Below, one piece after another: positions 9,703-19,850 of a stretch of 64,000 nt of DNA. A program made the position numbers and the translations under genes. The notes beneath the pieces are model-generated. The model ran no database searches. It was given only the letters and a program-made list of their open reading frames with translations, and was not told the origin of the DNA. This stretch comes from Drosophila persimilis (Eukaryota > Arthropoda > Insecta > Diptera > Drosophilidae), in assembly GCF_003286085.1 (NCBI RefSeq), contig NW_020825294.1, positions 14,406,501 to 14,470,500 on the forward strand, in the 5' to 3' direction. Each line of letters opens with the position of its first letter. Positions within the stretch are counted from its first letter, which is position 1.

Positions 9703-11921
9703 CTGGCACTGTCGCTAAAGGAGAGCCTGCATCCTTGAGGAGGGTTGAGGGGCGGGACCTTGTATTTATTTGTGAATAATACGAGTTCCGTTTTTGAGGG
9801 ATTTACTCCCAGACCGCGCGATTCCGTCCAATCCGACAGTTGCGCTAGCTTTGTGGACATTAAGTCGCACAGTGTTTGGGGGTATTTCCCCGAGAAGATA
9901 ATCGCAACGTCATCCGCATAGACCACGACTTTGCAGCCCCCCCCCTCCAGGTCACATAGAATCTTGTTGACTGCTATGTTCCACAGAAGAGGAGACAGGA
10001 CACCACCTTGCGGGGTGCCTCTGTTGACATACCTTGACTGGGCGGACGATCCCATCGATGATGTCACCGTCCTGCATGTGGGCAATTGATCAATGAGCAT
10101 CACCAAGGCACGGTCCACCCCCAGGTCAGTCAGGGCTTCTGTAATGGCACCCGGTACAACGTTGTTGAAAGCTCCCTCGATATCGAGAAAGGCTATGAGT
10201 GAGTACTCTTTGTGATGCAGAGATTTCTCTACCGCAGAGATCACTTCATGAAGAGCCGTTTCCGTGGATTTTCCTTTCCGATAGGCATGCTGTGCGCCTG
10301 ACAGCAACTGAGGGTGTATAGTTGTCCTCAGTTGCAGCCCGACGAGTCTCTCAAAGGTTTTGAGGAGGAAGGACGATAGGCTGATTGGTCTAAAGTCTTT
10401 TGCAGCTGAGTGCGAGGCTTTCCCAGCTTTGGGAATGAAGACTATCTTTGCCTTAAGCCATGTTCGTGGGATTGTACCCACAGCCAGTATCTTCCTGAAG
10501 ATACCTTGTAGCCAGTTTATGGCCGTATCCCCGGCCTTCTGAAGTTGGGCCGGGATTACCTGGTCTGGGCCTGGCGATTTGAACGGGTTGAAGCTGTTTA
10601 TTGCCCAGCTTATGTTACGTTTTGTGAGGATGTGATCCATCGAGGTTACCGGTCCCTCTCCTGGAAGATGTGCCGTCTCGATGGTTGTGCACCCTGGAAA
10701 ATGTGTGTCTAGTAGAATGTGCAGGGACTCCTCACTGGAGTTAGTCCACGTGCCGTCATTCCTTTTAAGATACCCTACCGAGGGGTTAGTTTTAGAGAGA
10801 ATCTTGCGAAGCCTTGCGGCCTCTGATGTTTCCTCAATTTCCGAGCAAAATTTTTGCCAAGAGGCCCTTTTTGCTTTCCTTGTTTCCTTTTTATATAGTG
10901 ACAGACTGATTTTATAGTCTGCCCAGTGGCTCTCCTCGTTCGCGCTTTTGGCCCTGTTGAAAAGGGTCCTGCAGCTTTTACGTAGGATGTCTATTTGTTT
11001 TGACCACCAGGGCGGTTTCTTTTTCCCCCTAGGTTTGCTAGAGGGGCATGCTGCCGCGAAGGCTTTGTTGCATGCCTCTGTGAACCTGTTCACTAGGCGA
11101 TCTAGGTCGTCTTTTGTGTCAGGGCATGATGGTGCTTTGGAGGGGAGTAAGTCCTCCAGGGCTGAGCTATATTTTTCCCAGTTGGCTTTCCTGGGATTAA
11201 TATAGTCCTTAGGTTTCGGACACTCGAGGGATAGTGTGGTCTCGATGTATCTGTGGTCAGAGAAAGAGTGGTCATCAAGGACTTGCCAACTCTTGACTAT
11301 GTCTAACAGGTTGGAAGACACTAGGGTGATGTCAATAACCTCCTGTCGATTTTTAATTATAAAAGTGGGGTCGTTGCCCCGATTACAAATAAATAGATTT
11401 GAGTTAAGGATGAAGCTGAAAAGTGACTCACCCCTTACATTTTTGTTCGAGCTCCCCCATTGAGTGTGGTGAGCGTTGGCATCGCAACCTATTAATAGGT
11501 CTATGTCCGACCTCTCGCTGTCGCTGGCTAGTTTGCGAACAAGGTCGTTGGGAGGATCGTTTCCCTCATGGGCCATGTAGGACGACATCAGCCTTAGATG
11601 TGTCCCTTTCAGCTCTAGGCTTGCCGCCGTGTTGTCGCTATCGCTATAATTATGGAGCAGAAAGATATTAAGGTGCTTTCTGGCGAGAATGCAGGTGCGG
11701 GTTTTACCTTCATGTTGAGCTACAATTATCTTGTACTCCTTCGACCCTAGTCCACAAACCTTGTCTCCCACTATCCAAGGTTCCTGGATCAGGGCTACGT
11801 CTGCTCCGCTCTCTTCGAGGCGGAGTATAAGAGCAGCGGATGCTGCTTTACAGTGGTGGAGATTGATCTGAAGGAGCCTCAGGGACATCCTTAGTGTTCT
11901 CCACCACTGTAATGTCGGCAT
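9703..11921 (-). pseudogene. LOA/Bilbo ORF2: endonuclease and reverse transcriptase, 3' truncated
   Basis: An open 745-residue frame starts at 11921; its last residues read into the 412 LTR. The N-terminal AP-endonuclease has LLQINLHHCKAA, IQEPWI, IGCDANAHHTQWG and FSDHRYIE, the expected metal-binding and catalytic blocks. After a helical linker the RT shows KSPGPDQVIP, FRPISLSSFLLKTFERLV, HAYRKGKSTETALHEV, AFLDIEGAFNNV, GTPQGGVLSPLLWNI and the catalytic YADD (~residue 685). It nicks the target and primes cDNA from it. The first 74 bp overlap the end of ORF1 in another frame, usual for this group. Only the C-terminus is lost. Confidence 0.9.
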
Positions 11922-13309
11922 CCGGATCGTCCTCGACTTCCTCGTGGCAACACATCGCCTCGAAGTCGCATCTCAGCGTGCCATCGGTGGAGTAGCCCTC
12001 TGGGTCTATCTCTGTGTGATCGTCGGGTGCTTCGATCTCCGAGGCAGCGTCCTGCTCGACTGGCTTGTCGACAGGACGTGCCTCGGCCGCCGCATCCGAC
12101 TTGTAGACCTTTACGGTCACAGAGCTGAACCCAAAATTGAGCTCGCCTTTGGCAGCCTCAATCGGGGCCAGCGACTCTTTGTTGAGGACGACCACCGCCT
12201 GGTTTGTGGGGCCCTGTGTCGTCTCAACTTTGACCACCTTCCAATCCGCTGTTGGGAGGTGGGGGTTGCATCTTTGCAGCATTTTTAGGATGCGCTCCGG
12301 CTCCTTCATGGAGGCGGGCACCCAGACTCTCGCCCTTGGTCTACTGGGCACTTCGCTCCAGTCTACAGCGACGAGCTTCGCCCCTGGGTAGACTTCCCCG
12401 ACTTGCGCTACCGCTGCTTTGTACAGCTGTACGGAGCGCTCATCTTCACAGGCTACGATTTTTATGCAGCCCTGGTACCAGCCCATGTCTCTGCAGTCTC
12501 TGTCACTTCCACTGGTTCCTAGGGATCCGGGAGTCCACGCTGCCTTTGCCCAGGACGCCAATCAGCGTCCTTTCTCTGGCAATCTGCGCGAACGATGCGT
12601 TAGGCAGCACTCTGGAGCGCTTCGGTGTCGGCCGCGGAGTCTCCTGCGAGCGCTGCCTTTTTTGCTGAGGGGCTTCCTTCTTCGGTGCTTCCTTGCCAAA
12701 GTTCGGCAGCACCTTCGAGGCCCACTCAACCTTCTTAATCCATTTGTCCGTCGGGCTGGACATCTGGCTTGCGTTCTGCCGACGGAGTATGTTGCCAGCA
12801 CTCCTTCTATCGGCATATGTAAAAGATTTGGCTTTGACACTAGTAGATGGTGACTCATCACCCGCCACTTTACCAGCAGGCAGAGCAGCCGCAGGATTGC
12901 ATAGCCACTCTGCCAAGGTATCGGTTTTGGGAGCCAATTCACCACCCACCCCGACACCGGGATGGGACCCCTTTGGGCTCTCCCTAGCATCTTCCGCCGC
13001 GCAGGTTTTCCTTGCTGATTTCCGGATCGGGCCAGGCCTTTGGGCCGCTGCCTTCCCCTGTTTGGGATTGCTCCCTGTTGGCATTTGGGGAGTGCCAGAC
13101 TCATTTTGTTTGTTTTTAAATTCTTCCATTCTATTCCCACGAGCTGCAGAGAAGGGGTACGGTCCGTCCGGGCAGAGATCCACGTTGCCCGGATAAGGCA
13201 TACTTAGAACAGGGGGCTGCCAAGTCCCTGAGCTCTCCGTTAACGACTGGGCTAGTTTTATATACCGGGCCCCCAGCCAGGCTGACTCTCGGCACGGGTC
13301 GAATAACAC
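11848..13309 (-). pseudogene. LOA/Bilbo ORF1, frameshifted
   Basis: Two overlapping frames cover one protein: 13309-12503 (Lys/Ser/Pro-rich N-terminus with FTYADRRSAGN and SFAQIARERTLIGVL) and 12561-11848. The second half holds the domain IKIVACEDERSVQLYKAAVA...YPGAKLVAVDWSEVPSRPRARVW (shown here only in part), which I recognise as the DUF4780-type region of LOA/Bilbo ORF1. A frameshift near 12510-12560 separates them. The protein would bind element RNA. The acidic C-terminus overlaps the ORF2 start. Confidence 0.8.
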
Positions 13310-13555
13310 TCTTAGTCCGGCCCGGTGTGAGCTGAATGTGGGGGGTTGGGATGTGGGTAGGTAGTGTGTAGGGATAGGGGAGTGTGTGAGCTACTTATAC
13401 GAGGCGGCACCACAAGTGCATCGTCAGTGTTGCTACTTCGCGAACACCCGCTGGCTGTCCGGGGCTGCTTATTTTCGGTACTCTCCCTAGGGATGTCCGA
13501 TTATTCGCTAGGCCCCCTTTGAGCCACCTCACGAGCTCATCAGACCAGATCCATC
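13310..13555 (-). promoter_or_regulatory. 5' UTR of the LOA/Bilbo LINE
   Basis: This non-coding GC-balanced stretch upstream of ORF1 would contain the internal promoter of the LINE. I cannot mark a start site. Its right border meets an unrelated AT-rich repeat at about 13556. Confidence 0.5.
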
Positions 13556-13866
13556 ACAAACTATTTCATTATTTTAAACAGTCTGATTATAAATTATAGA
13601 AATTATGCAAACGCCGTCGGTTCTCGACTTTTTTGTTTATTATAACTAAAACAATGATGTATCTAAATATACCATATAAGAAAGAAAATATATATGTATA
13701 CTAAATTAAATATGCATAAATATATATATTTCTTTCTATAAATAGAGGATATACCTTAAGAATGTTCATATATGTAACTACATATTTTTATATTCATATA
13801 ATTATTTATTTGCTCTATAATATATACTATACAATTTATATTTAACTTAAATTAACGGACAAGAGT
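13556..13866. repeat. AT-rich dispersed repeat, copy 1
   Basis: An AT-rich, non-coding stretch contains aattatgcaaacgccgtcggt, caatgatgtatctaaatata and atatgcataaatatatatat. The same order of motifs occurs at 54110-54300 (same strand) and inverted at 58790-59040. No ORF is present. I do not recognise the family. Confidence 0.75.
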
Positions 13867-13936
13867 ACTGTTGGGACTAGGGGCCCCGCGGACTGCGGTA
13901 CTGCCGCAAAGCATTGCTTCGCAGTGGCGTGGATAC

Positions 13937-15621
13937 CTACGCCGTCTGCTCCTTCCGCCTTCTCTCCAAGGACCTAAGCGTTCGCATCACGCTAGAGGCG
14001 AACTCCGCGGTCGCTTCCCACACCTTCGGGTGTGCCAGCATCAGCTGCACCAGAGTCTCGGTGCTGACCCTAGACCCTGCTGCTGTCTCCAATGTCTGAC
14101 CCTCGAGGTCAAACCTGTGGCAGTCGAAGAGGACGTGGCGAGCGTCCTCCTCTATGCCTGTGCCACACTCGGGGCACCAGTCCTCTGTCTCGTGGCCGAA
14201 GCGCTTGAGGTAGCCGCGGAAGCAGCCATGTCCGCTCAGTGCCTGGGTAAGGTAGAAATCCACCTGGCCGTGCTTCCTTTCAACCCAGCATGCTATGCTT
14301 GGGATGAGGGTGTGGGTCCATCGGCCTTTGGGTGAGTGGTCCCATCGGGTCTGCCATCTGTCCATGGCGGCGTTCTTCTGGCGGCGTCCTTTATTTCTGC
14401 TTTGGAGCGTACCTCGGCTGCACTGTCCATCATGGTATCATGGATCTCCTTCCTCTCCCTTATCAGCTCCCTGAGCGGAACTTGCCCGGCAATGACTAAC
14501 GCAGCTTCGTCTGAGATGGTCCGGAACGAGCACGCGATCCTAATTGCGCACACTCTGTACGTTGCCTCCACTCCTCGCATGTAGCTCCTCACCTTCGCGG
14601 CTTCTGCCCACACCGGTGCGGCGTAGAGCATCTGCGACGTCACGACGCTCGTCAGCAGTTTCCTCATTGCCTGCTTTGGCCCTCTGGTGTTTAGGAGCAT
14701 CCTGGATAGCGCTCCCGCGGTCCCACCGGCCTTCGTGTGGACGTATTCCAGATGCTCTTTGAAGGACAGGCGCGTGTCGATGAGGACTCCTAGGTACTTG
14801 ATGGACCTCTGCGATTGGATCGCGGTCCCACCAACCTACACTCTGGCGGTCTCGACCACTTTACGGCTGGATATCAGGACCGCCTCAGTTTTTTGGGCCG
14901 CCAGCTCCAGCCCCGCGGCGGCTAGCCACGCCTCAACGGCGTGTAAGGCGTCATTGGCAAGCTCCTCCACTGCGGCAAGTTCCTTCGCTACCGCCACTAT
15001 TGCGACGTCGTCAGCGAAACCCACCAGGTTAGTGTTGGCTGGCATCGGGAGCCGTAGGACCCCGTCGTACATGGCGTTCCAGAGCAGAGGTCCCAAAACG
15101 GAGCCCTACGGGACTCCGGCTGAGACTTCCTAGAGCCCTGACACGTGTCCTTTGTCAGCACCCTTTTGCTGAAATAGCTGCGCGCTATATTCAGTAGGTA
15201 GCCCGTGATGTTGAAGGACCTCAGTGCCTCCAGCGTCCGGGTCCAGTCGGCCGAGTTGAAGGCGTTCCTTATGTCCAGTGTCACCACCAGACAATAGGAC
15301 TTTGTTCCGCCTCTCCACCTAGTCCCAGCAATGGCTTCCTCCGCCGTTTGTACGACCCTCAAGATGGCGTCTAGCGTCGACCTCCCTTTCCTGAACCCGT
15401 ATTGGTTCTGGGAGAGACCGCCTGCTGCTTCGATGGCTGCGCTCAGCCTCGCACCGATCACCCTTTCGAAAACCTTTCCCATGGAGTCCAGAGGGCAGAT
15501 GGGCCTGTAGGAAGAGGCCACCCCTGGCGGTTTGCCCGGCTTGGTTAATTATAGTAGCCGTTGCCTTTTCCACCTCTCGGGGAACGTCCCCTCCTGGAGG
15601 CATTTGTTGAAAAGCCCGCAA
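13937..15621 (-). pseudogene. R1-clade ORF2: reverse transcriptase and C-terminal domain, frameshifted
   Basis: Coding continues through at least three frames. 15521-14997 has YRPICPLDSMGKVFERVI, GFRKGRSTLDAI and VVTLDIRNAFNSADW. 15096-14836 has GPLLWNAMYD and the catalytic FADDVAIVAV. 14700-14293 and 14365-13937 give the connection and the C-terminal zinc-type motif CPECGTGIEEDARHVLFDC typical of R1-clade ORF2. Stops and frameshifts near 15120, 14830 and 14330 make it inactive. The segment ends at 13937 with a short tail before the AT-rich repeat. Confidence 0.85.
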
Positions 15622-17600
15622 CTTCCCTCGGGAGTAGAAGAAGTGCCAGCTTCAGCGCGCTGTTGGGGATCGCATCCGGACCCGGAGCCTTCCTAGGTAT
15701 CAGGTTTCTGCCTGCCTGCAACACCTCGGCTTCCGTAACCTCGCAGATGTCGCTCGGGCTATGCTCGAACCGCAGGGAGCTAGGGATCTGCCGTCCTCGA
15801 GGAAACAGTGCGCTGTCTATTCCCTCCAGTGCCTCTGGATCTGTTGGGGCTTTGCTGGCCGCGTTCAGCCTCTTCACCACCATCCTGTACGCGCCTCCCC
15901 AGGGGTCCTCTTCGGCGGCATCACACAGCTTAAGGAAGCATTCCCTCTTGCTGTTCCTTATGGCGGTCTTCAGATCCTTCCTCGCCGCTTTGTAGGTCTC
16001 GCTGCATCGGGTCAAGCGCGGTGTGCCTCTGGCTTGCTGGAACAGCCTTCTGACCCGGTGGCAGGTTCTGCGGAGAACCGCAATCGCTTCGCTCCACCAG
16101 AAAACTGGATCCTTGTGCTTCCGGAACGTCCCTCTCGGTAGCATGCTCTGGTCGCAGGCGCCTTCAAGTGCGTCCGCCAATTTGGTCGCCATATCGTTGG
16201 CTCCGTCTGCATCGTTTGCAGAGTAGCTCTCAAGGGCGCTTGCGAAGGCTTGGGCCCTCAGCGTGTCCTGGCGGTACGCCTTCCCATGCCGGAACGGGGT
16301 ACCTCTCGATCGGGCAAGGGTGCCCAGGGTGCATAGTATGGCCTCGTGGTCGCTGGCAGTGTATACGTCGCTGATCCCCCATCGGGCGTGCCGGGCCAGC
16401 GTGCTGCTGGCATAGGTGAGATCGATGATCGACCCTACACCTGCCCTGCTGAAAGTGTGTTGGGGCCCTTCGTTCAGAAGGACGACGTCCAGAGAGGCAA
16501 AAGCCTCCAACACCGTCCGCCCTCTGGCGTTTGTACGGTAGGACCCCCATTCCAGGGCCCAGGCGTTGAAGTCGCCTCCGACTACGACGTTGTTCCGTCC
16601 TCGCAGATCGCAGCTCAGCTCGTCCATAATGCGGCTGAAAGTCTCCAGTGAGAGGCTGGGTGCCAGGTAGCAGCTGTAGAACCAAATGCCGCCTACATAC
16701 CCTCGGACGAACCCGTCTGCCGACTTGGTGTCGCGCAATTGTGGCGCGTCGACGCCACAGAGCCACAGGGCCGCTTTGCCAGCAAGGTCCGTGGCCCAAT
16801 CGCTGCTGCTGCCCACCTTATGTGGTTCGCTGAGGAGTGCCACCTCAGAGCCAAGCTCGCGCACCGTCTGCGTCAGGAGATCCTGTGCGGCCCTGCAGTG
16901 ATTCAGGTTGAGTTGAATCAACTGCATGTTGTCCTTTAGTGCCTTTTTAGTGCCTGCCTGGTGCGTGACCTCCTTCTTTCCAGCTGCTGAGCAGATGAAG
17001 CACGCAGGCTCTTTTTTGCATTCGGCAACTTTGTGCCCTTTCTCACCGCATTTGATGCAGCAGCCACTCCTGTCCACTGTACTCTTGCAGTTCCGTGCGA
17101 TACGCCCTGGTTCCAGGCATCGGTAGCACCTTGGGAGTCCATCTCTTTCCCGTATCCTACATATGGTCCAGCCGATCCTCACCTTGCCGCCTTTCAGGAC
17201 CGCTTGGCCCAGGGAGAAGGGCAAGCTGACCACCGCCAGCAGGGACTCCGCGTATCCGCGGCGCAGACTGCGGACTCTTACTCGACCCTCGTTAATGTTG
17301 AATTGGCGAGTTAGAGCGGCACAGATCTCCTGCTCCGTCGCGAGGGAGTCGATGTCCCGTATCTCCAATATGACCACCTTCGAGTCTTCCGTCATTGCGC
17401 GCACAGACGCTCCATCGCCGAGGACACGTGCGATGCCGGCTTTCATGTCCTCAGCACTCTCTCAGTCTTTTGCCACCTCCAGCAGAAGTTTGCCGTTTAT
17501 GGTGCGGCGTACCTTGGAGACGCAGCTTCCCAGGTCGGAAAGCTGGTTGTCGTGTCGTCTGGTGACCATTGCCAGAACATCGCTGTACGACTTCCCCTGA
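15545..17600 (-). pseudogene. R1-clade ORF1 C-terminus fused to ORF2 endonuclease
   Basis: The frame from 17446 is open for 633 residues, and homologous-looking coding continues upstream to about 17600 past an in-frame TGA near 17461. Three gag-type zinc knuckles are visible (CYRCLEPGRIARNC, CIKCGEKGHKVAEC, CFICSAAG). After KKALKDN the ORF2 endonuclease starts in the same frame (MQLIQLNLNHCRAAQDLL, GGDFNAWALEWGS, ASDHEAILCTL). R1 elements normally keep ORF1 and ORF2 in different frames, so a frame change probably fused them here. The frame ends in the first RT block (RKAPGPDAIPN) by a frameshift near 15600. Confidence 0.8.
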
Positions 17601-17648
17601 GGCCTGAACTATGACCGCGTCTGGGCGAGCGCGGCGTGCTGCTCTACA

Positions 17649-18160
17649 TGTTAATATGTCTGTGTGTGCAGGAAGCTGGGTTGCATACGGTACATAAACC
17701 GTCTACAATTTGGTCGTCGCAACTAGAACTTGAACCAGTTGGACTGCGGAGTGGGTATCCTACGGTGCGCAAGGGAGGGTCTGAAGACACGGCGACAGCC
17801 TCTGATGATTGCGATGGAAGATGAGTGACAGAAAGGTATAATACTGTTTCTGATACTGACTTTATTGATAAAATTGAGTCTTATTTATAGGTAACAAAAA
17901 GGTACAAAAGTGCGCAGTCTGTAAAAATATAAGTTCTGTATTATGCATAATTTTAGTGTCTGGTGGGGAATTACGACATTATGATGGTCAGCAATTGCAC
18001 CGCTGTCTTCGTCCTGTGCGGAGAGACTGCATTGTCAGCAGAACTCACTGCAGTGGCTATTGTGTTGTCGTGAGGTATTATATTACATGTTAAATAGAAC
18101 ACTGTGTTATGCCGACGGGTATTATTAACTAATAATTATGCATATTTCTGCAACTAAACA
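17649..18160 (-). mobile_element. 3' LTR of a roo-like BEL element
   Basis: On the minus strand the LTR starts TGTTTAGTTG at 18160 after a purine-rich tract (cggccgggagaa) and ends ATTAACA at 17649 (512 bp, TG...CA). AATAAA is present near 17860. The bordering host bases are ctaca (17644-17648), the candidate 5-bp TSD; its partner copy has not been located. Confidence 0.75.
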
Positions 18161-18184
18161 TTCTCCCGGCCGTTGAAACGGTTT

Positions 18185-19850
18185 TCAACCATCGTTCAAG
18201 TTGACGGCAAACCGGCGTGCAAGGGGTATAGGGGGTGATGACATGGCTGGATCGGGATTTGATGGCCTTGGTTTCCATAGTTGATACTTCTTCCGGAAAA
18301 TGAAGGCAATGATCAATAGAATTGATATTGCTAGGGCTGCATAAGCAGCGAGTTGATGGTGCTGCACGGTGGTGAGATGGTGTGGCAGCTCGTGATGATT
18401 GATAGCTGATAGTTGCTGGCGTAGATCATCAAGTTCTTGAAGAAAGTCTGATGTCTGGTTCTTCAGTTGCCACATTGGTGGCGAGGGTAATGTCTCCGGT
18501 GGGCTCACGTCACCAAACCGAGTGTAAGTCGATTTTACTTCGCTGATTGTGGCGCTGATGCTTACTTCAGTATTGCGAGCAGTGCAACCAGGGGACATAG
18601 AGAGTAGACCAGTTCCTTCCAGTGTTATGGTTGACGGAACTCCGTTGCTTACTGCTTGAAGTTTAGTAGTAGAATGCGTTGCGAAGATCCATTTATTTGG
18701 ATGCTGAGTTTTTAGCCACACCGTGTCAGCCTTTGTGTGTGTTAAACAGTTGAAACTCACAGCGATTGTCTACATTGAAGATCTTCTGATGGTCAAAGCA
18801 GATGAACTCCTCGTTGTGTACTTTCAGACAACGTCGGAATTCCTCTTGGGTAGTGCCCATGAACTGGTCTCGGTGGATGTTCACCGTTACTATGGTGGTT
18901 CTGAGGTCAAATAGACTCCAGCTTGTTGAATCCCAAAACGGAATTGGGATGATGCTGAAGACTTTGAGCTGAGCTGTTGAGACCAGCGGTAGCGTTAGTT
19001 TGAAGATGACGTGTTTTGCAGTCGGGGTTCCTTCGGCTCGCATGATTCTGTATAGTTGAATCACCTCTTTCGTTGTGACCGGTAGCATTTGATCTTGTGG
19101 CAAATGATCCCGTATCTGGTCTAGTTGGTCTGTTAGTTGCTCGGGAGACACCAGCGTGGGGCTTATTCTCCGATGATGAATACCGATTAGGACATCAGAT
19201 ATGTCGGACTGCATTCGTTGGAGAGTTGTTGTGAGCAGGGTTACTTGTTCTATTAGTCCTAAGTACGCTTGAGTCAGATGATCGCTGTGATATGACCCTC
19301 TTTCTCGGTTGATAGTAGCCATATGCTGTTCCAAAATTTTTAGGCAACTATCAGTTGTTACTTTGTATTTTCTGACTTCGTTTATTGTAGCGTCGACAAT
19401 TGATGATTGATTTGGTTTTGAAGCAGATGTAGTAGAAAGTCTTCATTGCTTTTCACTTTCTCAATTACTTGAGTCATCTCTTCTGCGTATTTTGCATCGA
19501 GAACACCGAAAAGACTGCTTGCTACATTTCCTATGATATCCAGCGGCGATCTGCGTTTTCGAGAGTTTTTCAATAAAACGCAAACGGGCACATGTATCGT
19601 AACTCTGAAATTCCAGCAGACATTAGTTGCATATCCTTCCAATATGGGTCCAAGTTATAGTATACGATCATGGTCCACTCAGACGTTGCTATGCTTGATG
19701 TTCCAAGCTTCTCATAGAATATTCCAGGCTTGTTTGCGAATTGTGTCACGTTTATTGACTGTGACAATGCTAATGGAAGCATGAGCAACAGCACCACTAA
19801 CGTTGATGTTAATGTAGGTGACAATTTTTTTGTTCGCTGTGTGGGTGGCT
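18185..19850 (-). pseudogene. Env-like protein of the roo-like element, broken
   Basis: The region follows integrase in the same polyprotein frame and then breaks into three frames (20355-19570, 19642-19382, 19334-18726, 18760-18185). A hydrophobic signal-type segment lies at about 19812-19760. A basic RKRR cleavage-type motif, followed by a hydrophobic Gly/Ala-rich segment, lies near 19560. A C-terminal membrane anchor (AAYAALAISILLIIAFIF) with a short basic tail ends it. These are features of the F-like envelope proteins of insect retroviruses, which some BEL elements such as roo also carry. Frameshifts make it non-functional. Confidence 0.75.

Larger units (their letters stand above)
9703..13555 (-). 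mobile_element. LOA/Bilbo-clade LINE, 3' end interrupted by the 412-like element
   Basis: On the minus strand the order is 5' UTR (13310-13555), ORF1 (13309-11848) and ORF2 (11921-9703). The remainder of ORF2 (thumb, RNase H, tail) would be left of the 412 insertion and is not in the window. The ORF1 domain type and the ORF2 motifs fit the LOA/Bilbo group. Confidence 0.8.
13870..17648 (-). mobile_element. R1-clade LINE, 5' truncated by a roo-like insertion
   Basis: Minus-strand order is ORF1 (partial), endonuclease, RT and a C-terminal zinc-binding region, ending near 13870. Its upstream part is cut at 17648 by the LTR of the roo-like element. No 28S rDNA sequence that I can recognise flanks it, so this is an R1 relative outside rDNA or a degraded copy. 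Confidence 0.8.
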
